Assembly (NCBI GenBank): GCA_021324885.1
Contig: JAJPIF010000002.1
Location: 124,001 to 188,000, forward strand
Direction: 5' to 3'
DNA length: 64,000 nt
DNA from: Pseudomonadota bacterium
GTDB lineage: Bacteria; Desulfobacterota; Binatia; Binatales; Binataceae
In this document: piece after piece, positions 18,126 to 26,750 of the stretch
Numbering within the stretch: the first letter of the stretch is position 1
Layout: every line of letters starts with the position of its first letter
Position numbers and translations under genes: made by a program
Notes under the pieces: model-generated
Seen by the model: the letters and a program-made list of their open reading frames with translations, nothing else
Told to the model about the DNA's origin: nothing
The model's database searches: none

Positions 18126-19010
18126 CTACACGCGCAGCCATAGAGACAAATCCCGGCCTACCAGCTCGGAGAGCTGTTCCAAATCCGGGCGGAAGTACTC
18201 TGCCAGCTCGGATCTGAACCGTGCATTAATGACTTCATTCTTGACGCCCTGCGTGTTGAACTTATATAAAAGCGGAAGAACGCCGAATGACCTGTTGATT
18301 CCGAATCTGAGCTTGAATTGGGAAACGAAATGGATAACAACCTGAACCAATTGCGAGCGGATTGGTTTGAAGCGCTGGTTGTGAACCCCGAATTCGACTC
18401 TCCCATCGTCCTGGACACCGAGGAAGTCCAGGGTCATCTGATATACAGACCTCGCATCAGCGCGCAGATCGTCCTGGAACAAAACCAGCACGCGGTCTCT
18501 CGGCACTCTTCCATATAGCCGTTTCAGTTGCCATCCCGCGCTGCAGACCTGGCCATAAAGCAAAAGGCTGGGGTCGGCGCAAAAAGAGGGTATTCCTCGG
18601 CCGTTGCGTCTGGCTTCCTGCTTATGCCACGCACGTTCGATGTCTCGAGTGTCTTCAAGTCCATAGTGACGCAGGTGCGCATGCCAGGATGCCATCATCT
18701 CTATTGGGTTTCGGAGCATGACAATGAATCTGGCATCCGGGATTGCCTTGAGAATATTGGGCACCGCCGCATCTGAGTACAAGTAGGAAACGGAACCTTC
18801 GCCCACCGCGGCGTGTTCCGGGCCGGCACCGCTGAAGTAGGCATAGTATTCGCCTTCAGAGTGCAGCATGCGAGAACGCATATCGGTGTTGAAAAAATGC
18901 AGCTCCTTGCGCGCGGGGAAGAATATTTTCGGATGTTCAATAAGATAACGAGCCAGGGAGGTAGTGCCGCATTTAGGAGACCCAATAATGAAAAAATTTG
19001 GCTTACGCAT
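18126..19010 (-). CDS. PAPS-dependent sulfotransferase
   Basis: 294 residues, soluble. FFIIGSPKCGTTSLARYL at residues 6-23 is the 5'-phosphosulfate-binding loop, and FIVMLRNPIEMMASWHAHL matches the 3'-phosphate-binding region (Arg and Ser) of Sulfotransfer-type enzymes related to heparan sulfotransferases. KELHFFNTD also fits the family. It would move sulfate from PAPS to a sugar hydroxyl or amine. Lying inside the polysaccharide locus between asnB and two GT4 genes, it most likely sulfates the repeat unit in the cytoplasm. No PAPS-synthesis gene is in the window. The surrounding genes from here to about 31000 look more A+T-rich than the flanks, as is usual for the variable core of such loci. 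Confidence 0.85.
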   Translation of the reverse strand: MRKPNFFIIGSPKCGTTSLARYLIEHPKIFFPARKELHFFNTDMRSRMLHSEGEYYAYFSGAGPEHAAVGEGSVSYLYSDAAVPNILKAIPDARFIVMLRNPIEMMASWHAHLRHYGLEDTRDIERAWHKQEARRNGRGIPSFCADPSLLLYGQVCSAGWQLKRLYGRVPRDRVLVLFQDDLRADARSVYQMTLDFLGVQDDGRVEFGVHNQRFKPIRSQLVQVVIHFVSQFKLRFGINRSFGVLPLLYKFNTQGVKNEVINARFRSELAEYFRPDLEQLSELVGRDLSLWLRV

Positions 19011-19077
19011 ACATTATAGCCGCCTGGTTCAGGCTTTCAGATCGATGAATCGCCCACGAACCGGGGGGCTGATTGGA

Positions 19078-20307
19078 TCACTGTCTTTCCGAATGCACAC
19101 GATTTTGCTCAATCAGGTTGCGATAGAAGGTCGCTGCATGCCGCATTACCTTGTCGTAGCCAGCCCGCTCCGAAATCATCTTAACATTACAGTCAGTGGC
19201 ATACCTGCGTAAATTGGCATCATGCAGTGCCTTGATCAACGCCGAGGCAATGGATTCGGCCGAATTCGGATCGCAGAGGAGCCCGTTTGAACCAGGCTCG
19301 ATCCATTCACGCACTGACTCCACATCGCCGGCGACCGGCAGACATCCGCTGGCCATGGCCTCCAGAAGCGTATTGGGAGTGCCATCATGGGTGCTGGGTG
19401 AAATTGATATTTGAGCAAGGCGGAATAGCTCGGCCAGATTTTCACGGCTCATTTGGGGCAGCAGCTTTACGCGAGAATGGATCCCGAGCTCCCGCACCGT
19501 TTTTTCCGCGTACGGCTCGCCCTGCATCCCGGGACAGATGAAAAAAGCCGCCGGTTCTTCCCGAATCACCATGGGAATGGAACGGAAGAACGAATCGTTG
19601 CGGACATAAAGCCGCATCCCGCGAGGGTTGATAATCACTCGAGCATCCGCCGGAAGGTCCAGGCCGTATCCATTGAGGTGCGGTTTGCCGGGATGAAAAA
19701 GCGACTGGTCCACTCCGCCCGCCCCCGGCAGGACCACGGATGGCTTGCGTGAATCGAAGCCCCAGCGGCGAGCCAGGCGGACATCCTTGATGCAGTCGCA
19801 GTGCAGCGCATCCGCGCGTAACATGGCATGCCTGACCAAGAGTCGGTCCGGGGCAGTGGCGGTGAAGAGCGTGAAGTCATTGCCCCAGCAGGAGATCAGC
19901 AGCGGCCGGTGGCGTACGGCCAGGCTTGCCATGATTCCTTCGTACGGGATCCGCATGGCGTGCACCAGGTCGGGCGCAACCGCGTTGCACAACCTGCGCA
20001 ATCTTGGAACGTGCGGGAGCAGATCGATTGGAGCTGCCCAGCTTCGCAGTCTGCCCTTGGTCACGCGGTCGAGCCGGCGCAAAGCCCCGACAAATCCGCC
20101 GCCGGAACCCGCAGCGTTGCTGCCCTTATGGGAGCGACTGACGCCGCCGAAGGCAATCGGCAACTGGTAAAGCTTGGCACCTTCAATGGCTTGTGGCGGA
20201 CATAGATGAGAGGAAGCCACATGCACGTCGTATCCATGGGCGACGAAGTAGCGGATCCAGCTCGCCGCTATCGGGCTCCGCGCATCTACTAAAAAGAGCA
20301 GCCTCAT
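19078..20307 (-). CDS. GT4 family glycosyltransferase
   Basis: 409 residues, GT-B fold. The N-terminal half starts MRLLFLVDARSPIAASWIRY and contains PDLVHAMRIPYEG and LISCWGNDF; the C-terminal half has SISPSTHDGTPNTLLEAMAS followed by GCLPVAGDVESVREWI, the GT4 donor-binding region. It should add one sugar to the repeat unit. It lies 27 bases downstream of another GT4 gene and 67 bases upstream of the sulfotransferase gene, on the same strand. Donor unknown. Confidence 0.85.
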   Translation of the reverse strand: MRLLFLVDARSPIAASWIRYFVAHGYDVHVASSHLCPPQAIEGAKLYQLPIAFGGVSRSHKGSNAAGSGGGFVGALRRLDRVTKGRLRSWAAPIDLLPHVPRLRRLCNAVAPDLVHAMRIPYEGIMASLAVRHRPLLISCWGNDFTLFTATAPDRLLVRHAMLRADALHCDCIKDVRLARRWGFDSRKPSVVLPGAGGVDQSLFHPGKPHLNGYGLDLPADARVIINPRGMRLYVRNDSFFRSIPMVIREEPAAFFICPGMQGEPYAEKTVRELGIHSRVKLLPQMSRENLAELFRLAQISISPSTHDGTPNTLLEAMASGCLPVAGDVESVREWIEPGSNGLLCDPNSAESIASALIKALHDANLRRYATDCNVKMISERAGYDKVMRHAATFYRNLIEQNRVHSERQ

Positions 20308-20334
20308 CAGCTATTTTCTTGGCTTAAGAGAAAA

Positions 20335-21525
20335 TCACTGAGGCCGCGCGGTCCGCTTGGTGCGGCTTGCGTCGAGTGCGGTCCTGGCCGCCACCGCCAT
20401 GCTGTCCGCCCAGAATTCAGGGCTCCATCGCGCAATCAGTTTGCGCGAAGAGTCGCCCATGGCTTGCCGCTGCGCGCGTGATTGCTCGGACATATGCACC
20501 ATCAGGGTAGTCAACTCGCCGGCGTTGTCAGGATTGAAACTGTAACCATTTTCTCCCGTTCTTACCAAGTCTCCAACGCAGCCACATCGACGCGAAACGA
20601 GGACCGGCAATCCGGCTGCCATGGCCTCGTTTACAACGAGGCCCCACGGCTCCAGAACGCTGGGCAGGATAAAGCAATCAGCAAAAGCATAATAGGCGGG
20701 AAGTTCGTCAAATTGCTTGAAGCCGGCCCAGCGGACGCCCTCCAGCCCTTCAGTTCGCGCGAGTTGCAGGAGCTCCGATTTTTGTGGCCCGTCACCCACC
20801 ATCACCAGATCCCAGGGATCCTTTCGCAGCTCGCGGTAACGCCGATAGGCACGCAGTAAAAATGGCAGGTTCTTTTCCGACGCAAAACGTCCGACGTATA
20901 AGAAGTAGCGTTCGGGAAGTCCGGCTTTTAGCTGGGCGTTGTGACCGACGGTGCGCAGCTCACCGCAGCGGCGGACGAAAAAGTCGTTATCCACAACATC
21001 GTAACCGACGCTGATCCGCTCCGGGTGAATGCCGAGTTTGGCGAAATAATCGCGGCTGGCCTGCCCGGCCACAAAAGCGGCATCGGCGTACCGCCTGAGC
21101 CACATCCGCTTGGCCAGCTCCCGCCATGGTAATCTGTGGTGATCAGCCTCGGTCGAGTCGCCCATCATTACCACGGCAGCGGCGAAGCATCGCGCCCATT
21201 TCGCCGCAGACCTCATCGGCGCTTCGCTATACCCGGCGAGAGCGACAACGTGCGGCCGTAATCCTGATAGCACGCCGATCAGGTCTTTGCCCAACGCCCG
21301 AGGCGCTGAGTCTTCATACGTTCCATCGCGCAAAGTGAGCAGGCGTTCCCCGAGGCAGCCCTTCTCGGCACGCCATGGATATTTCGCTTCAACCGACGCC
21401 AGTTCGACGAAGTACGGATCCAGCTCTGGAAGCCGTAAAACCGCGCGCGCCCGGGCTAGATGGTACGGACCATAATTCACAAAAACTATCGCGAGCCGCA
21501 GTCTGCGACCACTCCAGGCGTCCAT
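20335..21525 (-). CDS. GT4 family glycosyltransferase
   Basis: 396 residues. LAIVFVNYGPYHLARARAV at the start is the acceptor-side glycine/histidine loop; YFLYVGRFASEKNLPFLLRA begins the donor domain, and FILPSVLEPWGLVVNEAMAA is the GT4 E-x7-E motif. These together make it a confident GT-B retaining-type transferase. The ATG at 21525 is three bases past the stop of the secreted protein gene upstream, so the genes are tightly packed. The specific linkage is not predictable. Confidence 0.87.
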   Translation of the reverse strand: MDAWSGRRLRLAIVFVNYGPYHLARARAVLRLPELDPYFVELASVEAKYPWRAEKGCLGERLLTLRDGTYEDSAPRALGKDLIGVLSGLRPHVVALAGYSEAPMRSAAKWARCFAAAVVMMGDSTEADHHRLPWRELAKRMWLRRYADAAFVAGQASRDYFAKLGIHPERISVGYDVVDNDFFVRRCGELRTVGHNAQLKAGLPERYFLYVGRFASEKNLPFLLRAYRRYRELRKDPWDLVMVGDGPQKSELLQLARTEGLEGVRWAGFKQFDELPAYYAFADCFILPSVLEPWGLVVNEAMAAGLPVLVSRRCGCVGDLVRTGENGYSFNPDNAGELTTLMVHMSEQSRAQRQAMGDSSRKLIARWSPEFWADSMAVAARTALDASRTKRTARPQ

Positions 21526-21528
21526 ACA

Positions 21529-23181
21529 CTAAAATCGGTGGCGCCTCCGCACGACCGAAACCCTTTGTTCGGTATCGATGATGAATGGAATATGCGGATC
21601 GTTGAACCATACCTGCGTCATCAACACGTCACCGCCGATGGCCCTCTCAGACGGATCCATTTTTGCCGGATTCCGCCCTGCTGCCAGATCGGCCGCGCTC
21701 AGATTGATTACGCTGAAGGCATTGGGAAAAATCCATCGCGCCTGCGCCGATGGGCAATCATCTTTATTGTTTCGCTCGTCGCAATATGGCGCGGTGAAGC
21801 CATAGTAAAGAATATTCTTCTGCTCCGGGATAAACAGAACGTTTGGAAATTTTTGCTGAAGTCGGGCAAAGATCCGCCAATCCAACGGCCAGCCGGTCGT
21901 CCCGTTGGAATCCACATAGAACAGGGTGCAGCCCAACTGCTGCTGAACATACTGTGCCTTTGCGCTAAGCCACTGGAAGACCGTGTCGGGATCGTCACTG
22001 TATATCTGGCGTGAGTTGGAATTGAGCTGCTGGCCCAGTGGTGTGGAAATTTTCTGTGCTCTAAGGGTGACTCCGCAGCGGATGCCGTTTCCGGTGAACT
22101 GTTTCATGAATTCCTGAGCCACGCCGTTCTGCATTTCGGGCGGAAGATAGCGAGGATCACCGACATACGTTACCTGGGGTTGCGGATACTGTTGCCCCTC
22201 GATGTCCCACACGATTACACCCTGAGCGTTCATCCGCTTCAGATTGGCCACGCTTCTGGCGGCCAAAGAAAGAAGGCGAGTTCTAAACACCTGACGCCCC
22301 TGTGCGGAGTTGATATCAAGTTTGGGGTCGGCAATGCCCCAGTATCTTGGATTGAGCGGATTAAACGGAACATTGGGTCCCCTTCTGCCCAGGACCAGCA
22401 TTCCAATCGGGCGCCGGTCGGTCCAGTTCAAAGTCCCCGGAAAACGGGCCCGCCAGCGCTCGAAAAGGTCTTTCATCACCACGTAAGGCTGGTCCGCAGG
22501 ATTGGCGAAGCGGAAAGTCAGCCAATAGTTCTCGGAGCCACCGGGCTGGATTGGACGCGTGACAGGGGCATGGGCCTGCGGAGGCGCAACCTCGGAGTTG
22601 ATCAGGATATCAAGGCTTCCCCCCATAATCGGCGCATTCAGTCCCAGCGGCCGCCCGACCTGCTGGTTGCCGATGAACAATTTGGATCCTTTATACGAGA
22701 CCATCAAGACGTCAGGGCCACCCAGATTATCGTCCGATCCGGGCATGCGACTGGTCTGACCATCGGGCGTCTTTAGCGAAACCACGATGACGCGCACAGA
22801 CGCCAAAGCGGCCGACGTTGCGTTCTTAATGGTCACGTTCGCACGTACGTAGTCAGCGGCCGCCGAGTACACGCATTTCAGGGTGCCCCACCTGTACATT
22901 CGTAATATAGAGACTACCCCGGGACCATAATTGACTTGAGAGTTGACCAATTGTACCTGTCCCGACCTGTTCTGACCCCCCTGGCGCAAGAGCACACTGA
23001 GCGCCGAGCAACTCTGCCCTCCTCCCAGGTACGAGACACCGTTGTAGCTGAATGAAGCCAGCCCTTTGGGTCCGGCCGACACGGATGTTTGGGCACGCGC
23101 GAGGAAAGGCGTCAACAAAACGGCCATAATCGCAAATCGGATAATTTTCGCCTTCGACATTTGAGCACGCATCCCTTTCAT
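21529..23181 (-). CDS. Secreted protein of unknown function, probable TIM-barrel glycosidase-like
   Basis: 550 residues with a Sec signal peptide (IIRFAIMAVLLTPFLARAQ, cleavage after about residue 30). The first part (about 30-240) looks like a beta-sandwich (FSYNGVSYLGGGQSCSAL). From about 250 on, alternating strands and helices carry acidic residues at strand ends: VIVWDIEGQQYP, LFYVDSNGTTGWPLDW and VLFIPEQKNILYYG. This is what a barrel glycoside hydrolase or lyase looks like, but I cannot assign a known family. Its ATG overlaps the polymerase stop (ATGA), so it is made together with Wzy, and could trim, degrade or modify the exported polymer in the periplasm. Function is inference. Confidence 0.6.
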   Translation of the reverse strand: MKGMRAQMSKAKIIRFAIMAVLLTPFLARAQTSVSAGPKGLASFSYNGVSYLGGGQSCSALSVLLRQGGQNRSGQVQLVNSQVNYGPGVVSILRMYRWGTLKCVYSAAADYVRANVTIKNATSAALASVRVIVVSLKTPDGQTSRMPGSDDNLGGPDVLMVSYKGSKLFIGNQQVGRPLGLNAPIMGGSLDILINSEVAPPQAHAPVTRPIQPGGSENYWLTFRFANPADQPYVVMKDLFERWRARFPGTLNWTDRRPIGMLVLGRRGPNVPFNPLNPRYWGIADPKLDINSAQGRQVFRTRLLSLAARSVANLKRMNAQGVIVWDIEGQQYPQPQVTYVGDPRYLPPEMQNGVAQEFMKQFTGNGIRCGVTLRAQKISTPLGQQLNSNSRQIYSDDPDTVFQWLSAKAQYVQQQLGCTLFYVDSNGTTGWPLDWRIFARLQQKFPNVLFIPEQKNILYYGFTAPYCDERNNKDDCPSAQARWIFPNAFSVINLSAADLAAGRNPAKMDPSERAIGGDVLMTQVWFNDPHIPFIIDTEQRVSVVRRRHRF

Positions 23182-24602
23182 CGCATAGTGCCACTTACGA
23201 TCGCGGCACCCGAGAACGCGCCAATGGCCCGAGGCATACGAGCGCGCTCTCTCGCCGCTTTGTACATCATCCAGAGAACCAAAACCGGTATTCCGAATTT
23301 GAACAGCCAGAAATTCGCGAACATTAAAAATAGGCTGTCTCGGCCAAGTTGGGGCAACATACTATAAAGGCCCGCATAACCGAGTTGTATGTGCAGCGCT
23401 CCCGGCCTTCGGCGCGCGGCTTCTTCCCACTTCCGAATGATCAGTCCCGTAAGTATGAACTCAAACGGTATCCCCAGCCAGCCCCACTGCTCGTATGCCA
23501 TGCCGATCGAGCCGGGTGCGCCGCCTATAAGTCCAATACGCGGATCCACCTCGATACCGCGCAGCTTCTCCGGCCACGCGTACGGAGTGCCCTTTCCCGG
23601 CCACAGGACTCGCGGGATCGGCTGCACGAAATAATAATACAAATACTGGGTGCCCAACTCGGACCGGTTGTCATTGATCAGGTGAGCCAGCGTCAGTTCG
23701 AATCCGGCGACCGGGCTGCTGGTACCAACATAGTCCTGCACCAGATCGTCGGGATCCGTGGACGATCTAAGCATCAGAAACGCATCTTTGGAATATAACG
23801 AGTTGATTCCCAGCTCGTGTTTGAGCGCGCGGAGCATGCCCATCAGGGGAAACAGCACCAGCACAACCAGCACCCCGGCGCTGATCGTTAAAACCTGACG
23901 CGATTTCACCTTCGCAGCGCGGGTTACCGAACGCTGCCTTAGAAAATAGACAGCCATCAGCCCGAAAAAATGGCCAATCAGATTCGTTCTGCCTCCCCCA
24001 TTCAAGATCCTAATGGCCATCCATGGAGCGGAGAGCAGGAGGCTGGTTCCAAGATGGCCCGTAAGTATGTAGTACAAGATAGTGGCGCTGGAAATAAGCA
24101 GGTCGTCCTGAGCGAACCAGGCAGTGTTGTGTTCGTACGCGCCCATATTGGCATCGGCATAATGTAGGTCGGCTACCCCACTGCCGTGTTTAATGACGAA
24201 CAGGGTCGATATATAGCCTATAAGGAGAAGGACGAAAACGAGCCCTTTAACCGCCCGTGGATTGGGTTTCGGCTCCGACTTCGAGCGTAGGGATGACGGC
24301 GCATGAGTCCCGGGCCGGCCAGCCGCGTATCCGATGGCGAACGAAAACAACGCAAGCGGCACCGCTGTCGCCATCAACTGCCAGTGTTCTTCAAAAGTCC
24401 CAATTCGCAACCAGTCGTACAGCCAGAAGTCGCCGGTGAGTTCAGACAGGCTCGGCCGTATGGCGTAGGTGGTCAGGAACACCAGCATGTACCATCCCAC
24501 GCAACGGCTGAAATCAATGGCGTTTCGCGGCTTGATCAACAGCAGTGCAATGACCCACGCCGCCAACGCAATTAGATCGTAAATTATAAATTCGCTAGTC
24601 AT
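23178..24602 (-). CDS. wzy: Wzy-type O-antigen/exopolysaccharide polymerase
   Basis: 474 residues, about ten hydrophobic segments (for example LIALAAWVIALLLIKP and VLTISAGVLVVLVLFPLMG) and a large loop with SPVAGFELTLAHLINDNRSE and QPIPRVLWPGKGTPYAWPE. This pattern matches the oligosaccharide repeat-unit polymerase group, which joins lipid-linked repeats in the periplasm. Such proteins share little sequence, so the call rests on topology, loop motifs and position next to glycosyltransferases, flippase and chain-length gene. The downstream secreted protein overlaps it by four bases. Confidence 0.75.
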   Translation of the reverse strand: MTSEFIIYDLIALAAWVIALLLIKPRNAIDFSRCVGWYMLVFLTTYAIRPSLSELTGDFWLYDWLRIGTFEEHWQLMATAVPLALFSFAIGYAAGRPGTHAPSSLRSKSEPKPNPRAVKGLVFVLLLIGYISTLFVIKHGSGVADLHYADANMGAYEHNTAWFAQDDLLISSATILYYILTGHLGTSLLLSAPWMAIRILNGGGRTNLIGHFFGLMAVYFLRQRSVTRAAKVKSRQVLTISAGVLVVLVLFPLMGMLRALKHELGINSLYSKDAFLMLRSSTDPDDLVQDYVGTSSPVAGFELTLAHLINDNRSELGTQYLYYYFVQPIPRVLWPGKGTPYAWPEKLRGIEVDPRIGLIGGAPGSIGMAYEQWGWLGIPFEFILTGLIIRKWEEAARRRPGALHIQLGYAGLYSMLPQLGRDSLFLMFANFWLFKFGIPVLVLWMMYKAARERARMPRAIGAFSGAAIVSGTMR

Positions 24603-24636
24603 TCACGGGTCCGTGGCTCTACCATGCTGAGAATCC

Positions 24637-25944
24637 CTAACCATTAAACGCTGCAGAAGCAGGACTGTCGATCGATGCAATTGCGCCTGACAGCGACTTG
24701 ATGAACTCGACGAGCCGCTGCGCGTATTTATCCAGACTGAACTCAAGGCTGCGCCGGCGCGCCTGAGCGGACATCGCCCGGAGTAACTCACGATCTTCCA
24801 GGAACTGTTGCAAGCGATCGGCAATCGCGTCGGGGTCGCGAATCGGCACGACAAATCCTTCCTTTCCGTCGCGCACTACCGAACCTGAGTTGGGCGTTGT
24901 TATCACCGGGAGTGCGCAGGCCAAGGCCTCGTAGGTTGCGACCGCCGAGCCTTCGCATATCGAGGGTAAAACCAACAGGTCCGCCCAACAGTACATGCGC
25001 ATTATTTCGGAGCGCGGGACCGCCCCGAGCACTTCGACCAGGTTCCGGTAGCGAGCAAGCCATGACAGACCAAGCTCGACCTGGCCGATCAGCCGACAGT
25101 GAATCTGCGGCGAACGCAGCTTGCGCAAGGCTTCGAGCAGGTACGGCACCCCTTTTCTTAACCCGACTGCGCCGACGAATAAAACCTTCAGGCCGCCAGC
25201 CGAATGTCGGTCTGGCGGCGCGCAGAAGCGTGAAGTATCGACTCCGTATGGCAAAAGGCGACACTTGCCCGATCGGACACCAAGTTGGCGTAATCCGTCG
25301 ACGACGAACTCCGAGCCGCAGATAATGCGGTCCGCGAGTTGCCACTCCACCTCTTCCCGTTCAGCCAGCGGACTCAGATCCCACTGATCCGCGGTTGTGG
25401 GCCGGCCCTGCCCATAGCGGTCGATTTCTTCGGCCATCAGTTTCTGCTCGACGCGCGCCGGCGCGATGGTCTGTTCCAGGATGCAGAATATGCCGCGCCG
25501 CTTCGCCGCACGAAAAATCTCGGCGGCAGCGCCGTTGAGCGCGTAGACGGCATCCGTCTGCGACGATATTTCGCGCGCAACACGTTCACAGAACATCCGG
25601 TTGGTCTCGGCGAAGACTCTGGCGATTTCGCTTTGCGAACGGCGACTGCGCGTCCGCCACTGTGTTTTCAATCCCAGCAGATCAAATGAAACTACCTGGG
25701 CAGCCAACCCCGGCGCTTCCCGTCCGGCCAGCCGGCGAAGCGGCGCCGGTGTCCATCGGGATGGAAGTTCCTTTAAAATCCAAAGGAGCAGCGGTTTATT
25801 GCCGATATAATTGTCGGTGTAAAACCTGCCGAGCAGGTTGGCCTGCGCCAGTATTCTTGGAACAGCATAGTGCATACGCGCTCCAAGAATCGCCACGTCA
25901 ATTCGTAAGCACTTCGCCGGCGGAGTCGGTTTCGACTCAGACAT
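24637..25944 (-). CDS. GT4 family glycosyltransferase
   Basis: 435 residues. The donor domain carries LKVLFVGAVGLRKGVPYLLE and LVLPSICEGSAVATYEALAC, typical for GT4; the N-terminal domain (RIDVAILGARMHYAVPRIL) is less conserved. It overlaps the upstream methyltransferase by eight bases, implying coupled translation. Likely adds one of the sugars of the repeat unit; donor unknown. Confidence 0.83.
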   Translation of the reverse strand: MSESKPTPPAKCLRIDVAILGARMHYAVPRILAQANLLGRFYTDNYIGNKPLLLWILKELPSRWTPAPLRRLAGREAPGLAAQVVSFDLLGLKTQWRTRSRRSQSEIARVFAETNRMFCERVAREISSQTDAVYALNGAAAEIFRAAKRRGIFCILEQTIAPARVEQKLMAEEIDRYGQGRPTTADQWDLSPLAEREEVEWQLADRIICGSEFVVDGLRQLGVRSGKCRLLPYGVDTSRFCAPPDRHSAGGLKVLFVGAVGLRKGVPYLLEALRKLRSPQIHCRLIGQVELGLSWLARYRNLVEVLGAVPRSEIMRMYCWADLLVLPSICEGSAVATYEALACALPVITTPNSGSVVRDGKEGFVVPIRDPDAIADRLQQFLEDRELLRAMSAQARRRSLEFSLDKYAQRLVEFIKSLSGAIASIDSPASAAFNG

Positions 25945-26689
25945 GGCGCTTTATCCCGACCACGCCGATGATATAGAAGGGGGAGCGGGCTGCCCGGGTC
26001 ACCGGCACGTCGACGGCTTGAAAGATTCGCAGCGGAAAAGTGGCGGCCCAGGCAAATGTTCGTCCAATCGGTTCAAGCCTCCGCATAACCTCCATCAGAC
26101 TTTGGGTTATGACTCCACACATACAGGCCTCGCCCGCGACCTCAAGACCAGCTTGCGCGAACATGTCGCGTATCTCCTCGTGCGTGTAGCCCGCACGGAC
26201 GTGACCTCCATCCTCAGTATCAGAAATCCTATCGCCGTGAATTGGCCGTCCATGCTTGAAAGGAGTGGTCAGGATCAGCCTACCGCCGCTTTTCAAAAGG
26301 CTCGAAAGATCGGCGAGCAGCTTTCGATCGTTCAATATATGCTCGATTACCTCGGTACAGATGATTTGATCGAATTTCCCGAGATTTTCTGAAATTTCGT
26401 CAAGTTTCCGCAGGTCGGCAGTGATGAACCTGATGTTAGTCAGACCGAGCAGACGAGATCTCTCAGTCGCGATCAAGTTATTCCTGTCATCGAACGAAAT
26501 ACCGACCGCCTCGTTGCCGCACCTGGCGGCATACATGGTGAAGGCACCCGAACCACAGCCCGCATCGAGAGTTCGCACGGACCCATGAAGCAACTGACGC
26601 CGAATCCACCGCCAACGGTCAAAAACGGACGGATCGCCGTGCAGGATAGTGGCGGGCCACCCTGTGATTTTTACTAAAGTGTTCGTCAC
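25937..26689 (-). CDS. Class I SAM-dependent methyltransferase
   Basis: 250 residues. The SAM-binding motif I is at residues 41-50 (LDAGCGSGAF), followed by FDDRNNLIATERSR (motif II region) and FDQIICTEVIEHILNDRKLL (motif IV, acidic). LLKSGGRLILTTPF is the post-IV strand. It resembles methyltransferases of the UbiG/type-11 group found in polysaccharide loci and probably O-methylates a sugar or terminates chain growth. Start codon is GTG at 26689. The C-terminal hydrophobic stretch TFAWAATFPLRIFQ could give weak membrane association. Substrate is unknown. Confidence 0.82.
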   Translation of the reverse strand: MTNTLVKITGWPATILHGDPSVFDRWRWIRRQLLHGSVRTLDAGCGSGAFTMYAARCGNEAVGISFDDRNNLIATERSRLLGLTNIRFITADLRKLDEISENLGKFDQIICTEVIEHILNDRKLLADLSSLLKSGGRLILTTPFKHGRPIHGDRISDTEDGGHVRAGYTHEEIRDMFAQAGLEVAGEACMCGVITQSLMEVMRRLEPIGRTFAWAATFPLRIFQAVDVPVTRAARSPFYIIGVVGIKRHV

Positions 26690-26750
26690 AATTATGCACT
26701 GAACCCCAGCCGAACATTATTTCCGGGCGGGAATTGATTGAGCTTTCGTT

